Assembly: GCA_013375475.1 (NCBI GenBank) | Contig: JABXKD010000001.1 | Coordinates: 106,789-170,788, forward strand | Direction: 5' to 3' | DNA length: 64,000 nucleotides | DNA from: Promethearchaeota archaeon | Lineage (GTDB): Archaea > Asgardarchaeota > Lokiarchaeia > Sigyniarchaeales > SOKP01 | Shown: positions 44,558 through 54,161 of the stretch, in pieces | How the letters are laid out: each line of letters starts with the position of its first letter | Numbering within the stretch: position 1 is the stretch's first letter | Translations under genes and position numbers: made by a program | The notes under the pieces: model-generated | Databases searched by the model: none | Seen by the model: only the letters and a program-made list of their open reading frames with translations | Told to the model about the DNA's origin: nothing

Positions 44558-46054
44558 ATGGTTGATAAAGATATATCAAAATGGAAAATAAAAATTGGTC
44601 CAATATTAGGTTTGATAGGTTCAGTCTTGCTTCTGATAGCAGGATTTAGAGGTTTTGGTGTGCAATCAGATATAGAAGACATTTTAGCTGCTTCAGCATT
44701 ATCTTGGGCATCTATTGGATTCAATCCTTGGATACTAATGACGAGGACAATATTAACGATTTTATTTGGTGCTATAGGTTTAATCGGTACTATTTTATTA
44801 TTCAATGGTAAGAAACTCGGAGCCTATTTATTGTTAATTGTTGGAAGTTTTGCAGTTCTTGGAATGTTTATTCCAATTGGAACGATCATTTTTCTTTCCA
44901 CATCAATTCCAGTATCGCTAAGTTATAGCTTTTTGTTAGTTGAACCATTTCTAATTCTCATTGGTGGCATATTAGCGTTAGTTTTTAAAGCATATCGTGG
45001 AAGAATTTCAACCATGCTGAATTATATCATAAAGCGAGTGCTAGTAATGATTCCTACAATATTTTTAGTTTTATTAGTGACCTTTATTTTATCAACTTTG
45101 ATGTCGCAAAACATTAATTTAAATAAACTGGGAGGAGGGCTCGTGCCACCTGAACTAGTTGAACTTGAAAAACAGAGAATTGGATTTTATGATCCGTGGT
45201 TTATAAAAGTCGCCAAATATTTTACGAATTTTTTTAGTGGTAATTGGGGTACTTCTTATATAGTTCTCCCGGATGAGCCAGTTATTGATTTAATAGTTAA
45301 GATCTTTCCCAAAACTATTGAACTTGTAATTATACCTATAATATTGATACCAATCCTTAGCGTGAAGCTGGGTGTGATAAGTGCGAAAAACCGGAATAAT
45401 TGGAAGGATACTGTAGTTCGAAGTTTCATGATGATAGGAGTATGTATTCCTGTGTTTTGGTTAGCAACCTTACTTCAATACTTCTTTAGTGTCGTATTAG
45501 AAAGCTTTACTTATGGAGCCATAAATTTAGCGATTGGGAATACCAACTCGGTTAATGTAGCAGGAACTTATGTACCAATTACAGGATTTCGTCTTATTGA
45601 TGCTTTTTTGACCAATGATCAATATCTCCTTCAAGATTCATTGATGCACATGTATCTTCCAGCTTTTTGTTTAGTAATAGTTTCCCTTGCGGGAATTACA
45701 AGACAAACTCGAGCAAGCATGTTAGAAGTTATACAAAAAGATTACGTTAGAACTGCAAGAGCCAAAGGGGTTCCTGATAAGGATGTTATGAACAAACACA
45801 CATTACGTAACGCGTTAATTCCGGCTAGCACGACTATTGTTGGGACAGTTGCTGGGCTTTTAACCGGATCATTATTTATTGAAATGTCCTTTAATTACAC
45901 GGGAATGGGATTTTATATGGTTCAGTCAATTTTGAGGGGCGATTACGTAGTTGTAAGCGGTATGTTAGTATATACATCGATTATTATCTTAATAGGAATT
46001 ATAGTAGCTGATGTTCTTTATACAATAATTGATCCTAGAATTGTTTACACTTAA
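44558..46054 (+). CDS. dppB: ABC transporter permease (DppB/OppB type) with extra N-terminal membrane domain
   Basis: About 498 residues from ATG 44558; a TTG at 44546 would add four. A normal DppB begins near MLNYIIKRVLVMIPTIFLVL, which here starts only at 45014. The preceding 150 or so residues form four membrane segments unlike DppB. The permease core has the EAA loop RTARAKGVPDKDVMNKHTLR followed by NALIPASTTIVGTVAGLLTG. It forms the importer channel with the next gene. A TGGACA-like sequence (44496-44509, minus strand) lies about 50 bases upstream. The extra domain resembles small four-helix membrane proteins but is not identified. Confidence 0.9.
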   Translation: MVDKDISKWKIKIGPILGLIGSVLLLIAGFRGFGVQSDIEDILAASALSWASIGFNPWILMTRTILTILFGAIGLIGTILLFNGKKLGAYLLLIVGSFAVLGMFIPIGTIIFLSTSIPVSLSYSFLLVEPFLILIGGILALVFKAYRGRISTMLNYIIKRVLVMIPTIFLVLLVTFILSTLMSQNINLNKLGGGLVPPELVELEKQRIGFYDPWFIKVAKYFTNFFSGNWGTSYIVLPDEPVIDLIVKIFPKTIELVIIPIILIPILSVKLGVISAKNRNNWKDTVVRSFMMIGVCIPVFWLATLLQYFFSVVLESFTYGAINLAIGNTNSVNVAGTYVPITGFRLIDAFLTNDQYLLQDSLMHMYLPAFCLVIVSLAGITRQTRASMLEVIQKDYVRTARAKGVPDKDVMNKHTLRNALIPASTTIVGTVAGLLTGSLFIEMSFNYTGMGFYMVQSILRGDYVVVSGMLVYTSIIILIGIIVADVLYTIIDPRIVYT

Positions 46055-46068
46055 GAGGTGTTTATAAA

Positions 46069-47085
46069 ATGGTAAGAGATTCATTAAATGTAGAAATAAG
46101 CGAGAATTTATCAGAGAATGTTGAAAAAAAAATAACTAAACATAGTGTAATACGGTATGTTAAATTCTTTTTGATTCCAGGATGGCGCGATCCAGACTTC
46201 AATTCAAGAGAATACGAAATAGGAAGATTTAAGTCTAAGAGAAGAGTTTTTAGACGATTACTAACGCCTTTAACTATTACGGGATTGGGTTTCATATTTT
46301 TTATAACTTTTCTAGCGGTATACGCACCTTGGTTGACTACCTTCACAATAAGGAGAGTTACTGACTCAGCTTACGCCGTTGCAACGCCCTTCCTTCCTCC
46401 CAACGCAGAACATATTCTAGGAACTACTGAATATGGTTTTGACCTTTTAGGAAGAATAATATGGGGTGCTAGAACAGCAATTGTATTTGGATTCATTACT
46501 ATTATAATTGCATCAGTAGGAGGGGTGGTATTAGGAACTGCCGCGGGGTATTACGGAGGCAGAGTAGAGACAATCATAATGCGTATTGTAGATTTTGTTA
46601 TAATTTTTCCAGGAACGGTAATAATTATCCTTCTTGTTGAATTAAGCGGAAACCCCAGTTTACTAACCATGTTAGTAATATTTGGTTTGTTTGCCATCAC
46701 GGGCTATTCTCGTTTGATGCGTGCTTCAGTATTACAGGTCAAACAAGAATTATATATTGAAGCCGCTAAAACAGGGGGAGCAAACAACTTTAAAGTCATG
46801 TTTAAGCATGTCTTTTCGAACGCAATATCACCTATCATCATTAGTTTTTTTGGAGGGGTGGGAGGGGCAATCCTTGGATTTTCAGGAATAGCTTTTCTAG
46901 GATTTGGTGATGAATCTCTACCAGATTGGGGTACTGATATTAGCTACGCAAGTTCTCGTTTATCGGCTATCCACGCGACCCTTTGGCCAGGCCTTTTTAT
47001 TTTAATAGCTGTTTTAGGATTTATGTTGGTAGGAGATGGTTTAAGAGACGCGTTAGATCCAAGATTACAACAAACAAAAGGATGA
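46069..47085 (+). CDS. dppC: ABC transporter permease (DppC/OppC type)
   Basis: A 338-residue permease. The cytosolic front (about 60 residues) is followed by a first membrane segment, the external loop containing HILGTTEYGFDLLGRIIWG that is typical of DppC, and the EAA loop EAAKTGGANNFKVMFKHVFS. The end is DGLRDALDPRL, another family hallmark. The ribosome-binding site is AGAGGTG. It lies 14 bases after dppB and six before the ATPase gene, so all are in one operon. Confidence 0.93.
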   Translation: MVRDSLNVEISENLSENVEKKITKHSVIRYVKFFLIPGWRDPDFNSREYEIGRFKSKRRVFRRLLTPLTITGLGFIFFITFLAVYAPWLTTFTIRRVTDSAYAVATPFLPPNAEHILGTTEYGFDLLGRIIWGARTAIVFGFITIIIASVGGVVLGTAAGYYGGRVETIIMRIVDFVIIFPGTVIIILLVELSGNPSLLTMLVIFGLFAITGYSRLMRASVLQVKQELYIEAAKTGGANNFKVMFKHVFSNAISPIIISFFGGVGGAILGFSGIAFLGFGDESLPDWGTDISYASSRLSAIHATLWPGLFILIAVLGFMLVGDGLRDALDPRLQQTKG

Positions 47086-47091
47086 TTATAC

Positions 47092-49008
47092 ATGATGAAT
47101 ATGTTATTTCAGGATTATTATTTCGCTAATTATGGTATGAACGTAATTCAATCACTAGCTTGTTTATTCTTCGTTTATTTCTTTGTCAGATTAGTTTCTA
47201 AGCCATTATTGGATAGAGCCGATGAAATAAAAAAGAAAAAAATTATGGTTAGTTTAGTGATAAGCATCTTAATTGCTTTTGGAATCGGCTTAGGTGCGAT
47301 GTTCACTATAGCTTTCATCGGATGGTACGTAGTGTTCTTTCAGTGGATAAATAATATATATTTTAATTTTGCTTTAATATCGACATTAGTACTTCCCTTT
47401 TATAAAATAATTTTGAACAGAACTGATAAATCTTTGCGAGGTTCTTCTGAGTTAAAAAGAATATTTCAGAAGAGATATTTAGTTTTTATTGTTGTATCAT
47501 GGATGGTTGTAGGCATATTTCTATCATTCGATATCCTAGGAATTCCTATTGGCAATTTAATCCCAGACGATTCAATCTTGCCTACCTATGATATTTTTCT
47601 ACTTGGGATTCAGTGGGCATTTTTTGGAGTAATTTTTTTATCCATTCTAACTATAATATTTATAAGAGTAATTCCATTGGATAGACGACCGCCAAAAGTG
47701 GTAGTAAATAATTCCATATTATTCGGAGCGTTTATTGCTTTTGGAGTCTGGTCAATCCAGCTTATTGTGGTTGAATTATATCTTTCAAGATTCTTTGGTA
47801 TTACATTATATCAGCAAGATATCCGAGTATTAGCGGTTGTAGTAGCAATTACATTTATAGTGGCTTTAATCGTATCAATGAAGTATAAGTATCTTCCTCA
47901 AGCTATAGAAGCAGATAAGAAACTAATTCAAGAAGATATCAGATCGATGGAAGGGGAAGGTCTAAAGGCTGTGGATGATAAGGTAATATTAAATGTAGAG
48001 AATCTTGAAACCAATTTTTTTACTGAAGAAGGAGTTGTTCATGCGGTTGACGGAGTTTCATTCAAGATTTATGAGGGAGAGGTTTTAGGATTAGTGGGTG
48101 AGACTGGCTGTGGTAAATCTGTAACTGCATTATCAATCCTTCAATTACTTCAATCCTCAGGTAAGATTTTGAATGGAATTGTTGAATTCGAAGGTGAAGA
48201 TTTGTTGAAAAAGTCAACATCAGAGATTCTTTCATATCGAGGTGATAAAATCACTATGATATTTCAAGATCCTCTTAATTCGCTAAACCCAGTATATACT
48301 GTAGGGAAACAGATTTCTGAAGTGTATATCTTACACAAAAAGAAAGAACTCCTAATTGAAGCTTCTAGTCATGACGGCGGGAGTATTTACAGTGTTGCAC
48401 GAGAGTGGAGCATACAATTATTGAAAGATTTGAATATTCCTTCACCTGAGAATATAATCGATAGATATCCTCACGAATTAAGCGGAGGAATGAGACAAAG
48501 AATCCAAATAGCAATGGGAATAGCAGGCAGCCCTCGTTTATTAATAGCAGATGAACCAACAACAGCCTTAGATGTAACAGTACAAAATCAGATATTAAAA
48601 CTTATGAAGGATTTGAAGAAAAAGTATAACACTTCAATCCTTTTTATAACCCACGATCTTGGAATTATCTCAAAAATGTGTGATCGGGTTGCAGTAATGT
48701 ATAGTGGCTCGATAGCGGAATATGGTGAGACAAAAGCACTCTTTACTGAGCCCTATCATCCTTATACAAAAGGATTGTTATCTGCTATTCCAATAGAAGG
48801 GGAAGAACGAGATTTAACGATAATTCCTGGTATGGTCCCCAATTTAATCTATCCCCCATCAGGCTGTCGTTTTCATCCACGGTGTGTAAATCGATTCCAC
48901 CCTTGTGACTCTTTAAGACCGAAAAGCATAGAAGTTGCGCCCAATTACTTTGTCGCATGTCATTTGTACGATCCCCAATTTAATGTTGTTAAAGAGGTGG
49001 TTAAATGA
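47092..49008 (+). CDS. dppD: ABC transporter ATPase (DppD type) fused to an N-terminal membrane domain
   Basis: A 638-residue protein. Residues 1-275 hold about seven hydrophobic segments, which is not normal for DppD. The ATPase starts near residue 302, with Walker A GETGCGKS, signature LSGGMRQR and Walker B LLIADEPTTALD. The C-terminal oligopeptide-transporter domain has cysteines in SGCRFHPRC, HPCD and VACHLYD. In at least one bacterial DppD such cysteines hold an iron-sulfur cluster; the pattern fits here. The membrane domain may tether the ATPase or add a channel part. Confidence 0.88.
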   Translation: MMNMLFQDYYFANYGMNVIQSLACLFFVYFFVRLVSKPLLDRADEIKKKKIMVSLVISILIAFGIGLGAMFTIAFIGWYVVFFQWINNIYFNFALISTLVLPFYKIILNRTDKSLRGSSELKRIFQKRYLVFIVVSWMVVGIFLSFDILGIPIGNLIPDDSILPTYDIFLLGIQWAFFGVIFLSILTIIFIRVIPLDRRPPKVVVNNSILFGAFIAFGVWSIQLIVVELYLSRFFGITLYQQDIRVLAVVVAITFIVALIVSMKYKYLPQAIEADKKLIQEDIRSMEGEGLKAVDDKVILNVENLETNFFTEEGVVHAVDGVSFKIYEGEVLGLVGETGCGKSVTALSILQLLQSSGKILNGIVEFEGEDLLKKSTSEILSYRGDKITMIFQDPLNSLNPVYTVGKQISEVYILHKKKELLIEASSHDGGSIYSVAREWSIQLLKDLNIPSPENIIDRYPHELSGGMRQRIQIAMGIAGSPRLLIADEPTTALDVTVQNQILKLMKDLKKKYNTSILFITHDLGIISKMCDRVAVMYSGSIAEYGETKALFTEPYHPYTKGLLSAIPIEGEERDLTIIPGMVPNLIYPPSGCRFHPRCVNRFHPCDSLRPKSIEVAPNYFVACHLYDPQFNVVKEVVK

Positions 49009-50342
49009 TTTTTCAAGGAGATTTAATAATTGATTTTTTAATTGGAGTGATCCTAATGGACTTTCTTATCGAATTTTTATTGTTTACGTTTGTTCCAGCT
49101 TACATTGTATCATTTTTTCTCATTAATTGGGACGATCGTTCACAATTACTAAGAAAAACATATCGTATTTGCCTTGCTTCAGCTATATTAAGTGCGCTGG
49201 TTGGAAATCTCATAACATTATTCAAATTTGGACCTAATTTGCTATTAGCTTTGGTATTCTCTGTTATTTTCAGTTTAATAATAAAGTCCATCTATTTAAA
49301 GAGAATACCTTTGGGGCAAATTCGAGAGTTAAGTAAATTAGAACAAGGAAAACTCCTTCTTGAAATCAACGATCTTAAGGTTTACTATCCATTGGTAGGC
49401 GGTGTTTTAAAGCGGCAAATTGGTGCGGTTAAAGCGGTTGATGGAGTAACGCTAAACATTAAAACGGGAGATACGCTCGGTTTAGTGGGAGAAAGTGGGT
49501 GTGGTAAATCGACGCTCGCTAAAGCTATTCTTGGATTAGTAGATATTAAAGAAGGAGAAATAAATTTTAACGAAATTAAAGTTGATAAAGACGAATATTC
49601 AAGTTTCTTAAGACAAAAAATACAAATTGTATTTCAAGACCCTGATGCCTCGTTAAATCCACGCATGAAAGTAGTAGATATAATTTCAGAGCCCTTAAAA
49701 AACTTATTAGGGATAACTAAGAAGACAGAACTCAGAAAACACGTATTAAGACTGTTAGAAGAAGTTTCATTAAAGAAGGAGCATCTAGATAGGTATCCAC
49801 ACGAATTTTCCGGCGGTCAAAAGCAACGAATAATAATTGCTAGAGCATTGGCATGTAATCCAGAATTAATAATATTAGACGAACCAACCTCTGCTTTGGA
49901 CGTATCTGTTCAAGCTCAGATACTTAATCTACTAAAAGATTTACAACGTACCTATGGTTATGGCTTTCTATTCATCACACATAATTTATCAGTTGTGAAT
50001 CATATAGCAGATCAAGTTGCGGTTATGTATCTTGGTCGTATTGTTGAAATAGGAACAAAAAAACAGATATTTGCTAAACCAACTCATCCTTACACTCAAG
50101 CTCTTCTAAGATCGCGTATAAGGGTCGATCCCGATAGCAAAGATATCAAATTTGTTATTGACGGTGAAGTTCCAAGTCCTATTGCGCCTCCTCCGGGTTG
50201 TCATTTCAACCCTCGTTGCGTTTCTGATGCTCGAACTAAAGAGTGTGAATTCGAAGTTCCTCATCAGATGAAGATTGAAGAAGGTCATTATATTTGGTGT
50301 GTAAATCCTCCAGTTTTGAAAAGTATATCAGAGCAGGAATAG
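49005..50342 (+). CDS. dppF: ABC transporter ATPase (DppF type) with N-terminal membrane segments
   Basis: A 445-residue protein starting with an ATGA overlap with dppD. The first 105 or so residues contain three hydrophobic segments (e.g. FLIEFLLFTFVPAYIVSFFL). The ATPase follows: Walker A GESGCGKS, signature FSGGQKQR, Walker B LIILDEPTSALD. The C-terminal Cys pattern is GCHFNPRC, KEC and WC, as in DppD. It pairs with DppD to power import. An internal start near 49340 would give a normal-length DppF, but the frame is open and coupled at 49005. Confidence 0.88.
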   Translation: MIFQGDLIIDFLIGVILMDFLIEFLLFTFVPAYIVSFFLINWDDRSQLLRKTYRICLASAILSALVGNLITLFKFGPNLLLALVFSVIFSLIIKSIYLKRIPLGQIRELSKLEQGKLLLEINDLKVYYPLVGGVLKRQIGAVKAVDGVTLNIKTGDTLGLVGESGCGKSTLAKAILGLVDIKEGEINFNEIKVDKDEYSSFLRQKIQIVFQDPDASLNPRMKVVDIISEPLKNLLGITKKTELRKHVLRLLEEVSLKKEHLDRYPHEFSGGQKQRIIIARALACNPELIILDEPTSALDVSVQAQILNLLKDLQRTYGYGFLFITHNLSVVNHIADQVAVMYLGRIVEIGTKKQIFAKPTHPYTQALLRSRIRVDPDSKDIKFVIDGEVPSPIAPPPGCHFNPRCVSDARTKECEFEVPHQMKIEEGHYIWCVNPPVLKSISEQE

Positions 50343-50414
50343 TTCATTTATTTAATTAAAACAGCTTATTAATTCCATCAAAGAATTAATATATAATATA
50401 ATCAAGAGATCAAA

Positions 50415-51437
50415 ATGAGCCGGAAACTTGAATCACGATATAAAACTTATAAATCCGATGCGGCTCCTTTTTTTTTTTACATTGATGTGATTCCTCTTGA
50501 TCTATCGCAATATGAGATAAAGCATCATGTTGAATTATTAAAGAAAATACAATTCAATCCAATAATGCCTCTCCCGTTAAGAGTAGATAGAGTCAATAAT
50601 GGAGTCTTTTCAACTTTGCTTCGACCAAGAAATCCTATCTCATTTTCAATTGGAGAAAAGTACACGGCAATTATCAATCCGACGCCATTTGTCCAATATG
50701 GAATTGACAAACTAATTAATTTTACAGAAATAAGAGCATCTGAACAATTCGCAATTTCATTATCGTCTGAAAAGGTACGAAAGTGGTGGAGTGCAACAAG
50801 ATTTCTCTATGGAAAATTAAAAACTCTAGAGGAAGATTTTGCTGCTTTCTTACGGGCTTATTTACATCATATTATTGTAGCAAAATTAGAGGAAGAAGAT
50901 CTAATTAGTGCTTCGATAAAGTATTGTGAACTAATAAGGGATATTTGTTATCAAAGAATCCAAGAAAAACACATATTAGTTGAAGTTGATGATGAAGAGA
51001 AACTCGTAGATATGTATAAAATGAAGGAAGGAAGGGTACAAAAAAAAAGATTCAAATTTTCAAAAGAAAAATTACTTTATCCTTCTTTCATTGACATTGA
51101 AGTAATAAACACGAGAAATATTGAATATTCCCAGATTTATAAAGACCAGTATGAAGTTTTAAAGAAAAATTCGAAAGTATTGAAATATATTCCGCTTCTT
51201 TTTTATGACGATTTATTAGAATGTATGCTTCAGAATCTTAAAACATTAGAAAACTATGAAGGAAAGATTTTAGATCCATCATTTTTATTAGAAAACAAGA
51301 TCATATTATTAATTGATAAAAATAAATCATTATCAAACCAATTAGCAGAGTATACTTGGTTGAATAATTTTAATGAGATTGATATAGCTCAACTTATGAA
51401 ATCTCTTGAACCCACTTTTCCCTCTGATCTAAGCTAA
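50415..51437 (+). CDS. Hypothetical protein, 340 residues
   Basis: No family is recognised. The protein is soluble, without signal or membrane segments. It has a beta-rich first third (FFFYIDVIPLDLSQYE and PRNPISFSIGEKYTAIINP), then a helical middle rich in Lys and Glu (AYLHHIIVAKLEEEDLISAS), and a helical end. It follows the importer operon by 72 bases on the same strand, with its own likely promoter (ATTAATATATAATATAATC at 50386-50404). Codon use and A+T content look like its neighbours. Confidence 0.7.
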   Translation: MSRKLESRYKTYKSDAAPFFFYIDVIPLDLSQYEIKHHVELLKKIQFNPIMPLPLRVDRVNNGVFSTLLRPRNPISFSIGEKYTAIINPTPFVQYGIDKLINFTEIRASEQFAISLSSEKVRKWWSATRFLYGKLKTLEEDFAAFLRAYLHHIIVAKLEEEDLISASIKYCELIRDICYQRIQEKHILVEVDDEEKLVDMYKMKEGRVQKKRFKFSKEKLLYPSFIDIEVINTRNIEYSQIYKDQYEVLKKNSKVLKYIPLLFYDDLLECMLQNLKTLENYEGKILDPSFLLENKIILLIDKNKSLSNQLAEYTWLNNFNEIDIAQLMKSLEPTFPSDLS

Positions 51438-51499
51438 AATAAGAAATCTGATTATTGATGATAATTTCTATTTAATTAGTTTTTTTAAGACATTCAGGA

Positions 51500-51682
51500 C
51501 TTTTTCTACATTTTCTTTTCTTACGGTATGACCGCAAGAAAGTTGTTATTCAAGTGATTAAAGATAGCTCGGAATAGCCCCCACCAGTACCACCAGGCAT
51601 CCCCGGCTACGATTTCTACCTCCTATTAGGAGCGCTGAGCGTAATACAAGCTCTTATTATCAGAAAACGCGTGAAATCCTAA
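51500..51682 (+). pseudogene. Remnant 3' end of a membrane-anchored surface protein
   Basis: In one frame the sequence reads KKVVIQVIKDSSE, TAG, then PPPVPPGIPGYDFYLLLGAL, SVIQALIIRKRVKS and TAA at 51680-51682. The Pro-rich spacer, IPGY, single helix and basic tail match the C-terminal anchor of the ABC binding protein at 41.2 kb, so this is the tail of a similar secreted protein. The upstream limit is approximate. The rest of the 428-base gap (51438-51866) shows nothing else. Confidence 0.75.
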
Positions 51683-51866
51683 CATAATTTCATTTTTCTT
51701 TTTTAAATTAAGTATAAATACGATATTTTCCATGAAAAATAAAAATGAAATATAAATCACATTACAGAGGAAAATATAGACGAAGTCAAATTCTAGACTT
51801 TAATTGATTTAAAATTGCTGGGGCTAATTTAAGGTTGCGTAATTTAGTGCTGTATCCTGACTCTAC

Positions 51867-52346
51867 CTATTGTTTAAGTTCGCAGCATAAAAGTTTAAAC
51901 GATTTCTTAGATTGAACTTCTTCTTCACTCCGTCGAAAAACATTCTCAACTTGTTTTATGTATAAGAAATCTTTATCTAACCCTTCCGAAATGTAAACAG
52001 GTCCTTCTTTATCAAATATTTTCTGTAATAAAGCGAGAACACATAAACCTAATGGTTGGTTGTTGATGTAGATAAACGCGTTGCCTTTTTGTTTTACCAC
52101 TTGAATATTATCATCAACATCATACACTTCTAGATTTCTTGCACTTCTTTCAAGGAAGGTTCGGAATATATTTTCCCAGTATTGGAGCCCACGTTGACTG
52201 AGGGAGGTTATTAGAATGGTAACATTCTTATAGTATTCCAGATTTTCCCCTTTCCAGTCGTCCTCATCCCAGTCGTCCTCATCCCTATCATCCGCATCAC
52301 AATCATCATCGTCCCATTGGTCTTCATCGTAGATATTATTTTTCAT
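51867..52346 (-). CDS. Hypothetical protein with Asp-rich repetitive N-terminus
   Basis: A 159-residue protein. Residues 7-31 are five tandem copies of a D-x-D-D-x unit (DEDQW, DDDDC, DADDR, DEDDW, DEDDW), encoded by a 15-base tandem repeat. The remainder is a small mixed alpha/beta region (YKNVTILITSLSQRGLQYWE and GNAFIYINNQPLGLCVLALL) ending in LLCCELKQ. The acidic run could bind Ca2+ or a basic partner, but there is no evidence. No homologue family is recognised. Confidence 0.65.
   Translation of the reverse strand: MKNNIYDEDQWDDDDCDADDRDEDDWDEDDWKGENLEYYKNVTILITSLSQRGLQYWENIFRTFLERSARNLEVYDVDDNIQVVKQKGNAFIYINNQPLGLCVLALLQKIFDKEGPVYISEGLDKDFLYIKQVENVFRRSEEEVQSKKSFKLLCCELKQ
52254..52328 (-). 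repeat. 15-bp tandem repeat, five units, inside a coding region
   Basis: Two perfect adjacent copies of CCAGTCGTCCTCATC (52254-52268 and 52269-52283) are followed by three degenerate copies in register up to 52328. The period keeps the reading frame and encodes the Asp-rich pentapeptides. Confidence 0.88.
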
Positions 52347-52387
52347 AATTTTTCCTTTAGGGCAATTGCATATTTTTCATGTATTAT

Positions 52388-52639
52388 CTATCTAATATGC
52401 TTAATTAAAAAACTCTTTACCTTCTTTAATAACTCATTTCGGCACTCTGGTTTAAACCAATCTTCTTGTGGAGTAAACAAACCTTCTTCTTGTGCTGTTT
52501 TGGTAAGGAACAGTTTCGAAAGGGTACAATAAGTATGACTTTGAAAGCGCTCGATTTTAGTTTCGGCACAAATTTCATCAAACGCGTGTTGAATTAGAAT
52601 CCTTCGAGCTTTAAGAACTTCTAGGCTATCCATGAGCAT
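52388..52639 (-). CDS. Small hypothetical protein, 83 residues
   Basis: Reads MLMDSLEVLKARRILIQHAF followed by a helical, Lys-rich remainder ending KSFLIKHIR. It may start at the second Met (52633). No motif is recognised. It lies 41 bases upstream of the Asp-rich gene on the same strand, so the two may be cotranscribed. It could also be the surviving part of a larger gene. Confidence 0.45.
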   Translation of the reverse strand: MLMDSLEVLKARRILIQHAFDEICAETKIERFQSHTYCTLSKLFLTKTAQEEGLFTPQEDWFKPECRNELLKKVKSFLIKHIR

Positions 52640-52745
52640 ATTTAGAGGTCTTAAGATTTAAAGAGAAAGGGTGAAATAAATTTGTGTGAACGAGGGATAT
52701 GACCATTTAATAGTTTTCATCTCAAGGTATTGTAAACCAAAGGTA

Positions 52746-53168
52746 TTATTGTAATTTCAATAATTTTTGTTTCAATGGATCCGAAATGTTTGCTCTTTTC
52801 TTATTATCGTAATCGTACCAGATTATATGGGCCTCTCCCTCAGCGACGATTCGGTTTCGTTTCTTACTTACTATGGAATGCTTGATGATAATTTTTGATC
52901 CTTCTATAGCTTCTATTTTAGCCCCCACATAAATTGTGTCTGGATAGGTTAAAGGGGCTTTATAGCTACAGCTCTGAAAGGACAATATTGGCCCTATTCT
53001 AACTTCTGTGGGTTCTTCGTATAAATTCAGTGTTCTAAATAAAGCAATCCGCGAACTTTCAAAATACCTTAAATATAGTGTATTATTCACATGCCCCCGA
53101 GCATCCATATCCCCCCATCGAACAGGCATCTCTTCTACAGCGGTATAATCATTTAAAATCTCGTTCAT
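52746..53168 (-). CDS. Acyl-CoA thioesterase, 4HBT hotdog family (YbgC-like)
   Basis: A 140-residue single hotdog domain. VRWGDMDARGHVNNTLYLRY at about residues 16-35 is the 4-hydroxybenzoyl-CoA thioesterase signature, with the catalytic-type Asp in GDMDARGHV. It would hydrolyse an acyl-CoA to free acid and CoA. It is monocistronic and faces away from the AIM24-type gene. It adds to the acyl-CoA enzymes in this window. Confidence 0.9.
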   Translation of the reverse strand: MNEILNDYTAVEEMPVRWGDMDARGHVNNTLYLRYFESSRIALFRTLNLYEEPTEVRIGPILSFQSCSYKAPLTYPDTIYVGAKIEAIEGSKIIIKHSIVSKKRNRIVAEGEAHIIWYDYDNKKRANISDPLKQKLLKLQ

Positions 53169-53371
53169 TGTTAATTCTCTAATTAGGCAATTAAATTTAA
53201 TAATTTGCTCTAATCTATTAATTTTTTGGACCCCTAATTCATATTTAAATTAGGAGAGGGTCCAATGTTGTATAAGTATGCTCTAAAGGTGATATTAAGG
53301 GAATTGTGTAAAAGTTTAATAACGCTAGAAATAATTTTTAACCTATACTTAACAATACGAAGTGTTAATTT

Positions 53372-54085
53372 ATGACAGAAGGAATAGAATATGAATTTGA
53401 AGTGAGGAAGAAGCCTACTTTTTCTTACATAGAAATAGCTCTAAAGAAGGGTCAAACTATTCAATGTGAAGGAGGGACGATGATATTTTTCGATCCTACA
53501 TTAGAAATCTCTACGAAGAAGGCATCGAGTGGTTTTTTAAAATCGTTGAAACGTGTTCTTGCTGGCGAGACTTTTTTTATGAATACTTTTAACGCTCAGG
53601 ATGATGGTAGTTTGGGTTTAGCTCCGGCTTTCCCTGGAGATTTAATGCATCTTCCATTACAAAAGAACGATAGTTGGATTTTATTTAGCGGATGTTTTGT
53701 TGCGAGTTCAGTGCATTTTGAAACGCAGACTAACTTTTTAGGTTTGAAACGGTCATTTTTTGGTGGTGAAAGGGCGTTCTATTTGCAGATAGATGCGCTA
53801 AATGGTGCGGGTGATTTATTTATTGGGTCGATGGGCGCCTTTATGGAAGTGTCATTGGAAAAAGATCAACTATTTAATTGCGATAATGGCCATCTCGTTG
53901 CCATGGAATCAAGTGTTTCGTTTGATATCAAAAAAGTAGGTGGTTTGAAGTCAACCTTCCTTTCTGGAGAAGGTGTTGTTGCTCAATTAAAGGGTCCTGG
54001 TAGAGTTATCATGCAATCAAGAAATCCACGCGAATTCGCATTATGGTTGTATAACTTCATGCCGAAACCACAAAGGACCTCTTAG
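53372..54085 (+). CDS. AIM24 / TIGR00266 family protein
   Basis: A 237-residue beta-rich protein. IQCEGGTMIFFDPTLEIST, the Gly-rich KRVLAGETFFMNTF and FPGDLMHLPL are characteristic of the TIGR00266 family, which is related to mitochondrial AIM24. Members occur in bacteria, archaea and eukaryotes; their biochemical role is unknown, although tryptophan-RNA-binding-like folds have been reported. No membrane segment is present. It stands alone between two leftward genes. Confidence 0.87.
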   Translation: MTEGIEYEFEVRKKPTFSYIEIALKKGQTIQCEGGTMIFFDPTLEISTKKASSGFLKSLKRVLAGETFFMNTFNAQDDGSLGLAPAFPGDLMHLPLQKNDSWILFSGCFVASSVHFETQTNFLGLKRSFFGGERAFYLQIDALNGAGDLFIGSMGAFMEVSLEKDQLFNCDNGHLVAMESSVSFDIKKVGGLKSTFLSGEGVVAQLKGPGRVIMQSRNPREFALWLYNFMPKPQRTS

Positions 54086-54161
54086 GTAGGTTGGAAAGAT
54101 AAATTTATTTTTTATTAAATAATTTTTTTTATTTTAATGAGCTTCTCTTCCGGCAAAACTA

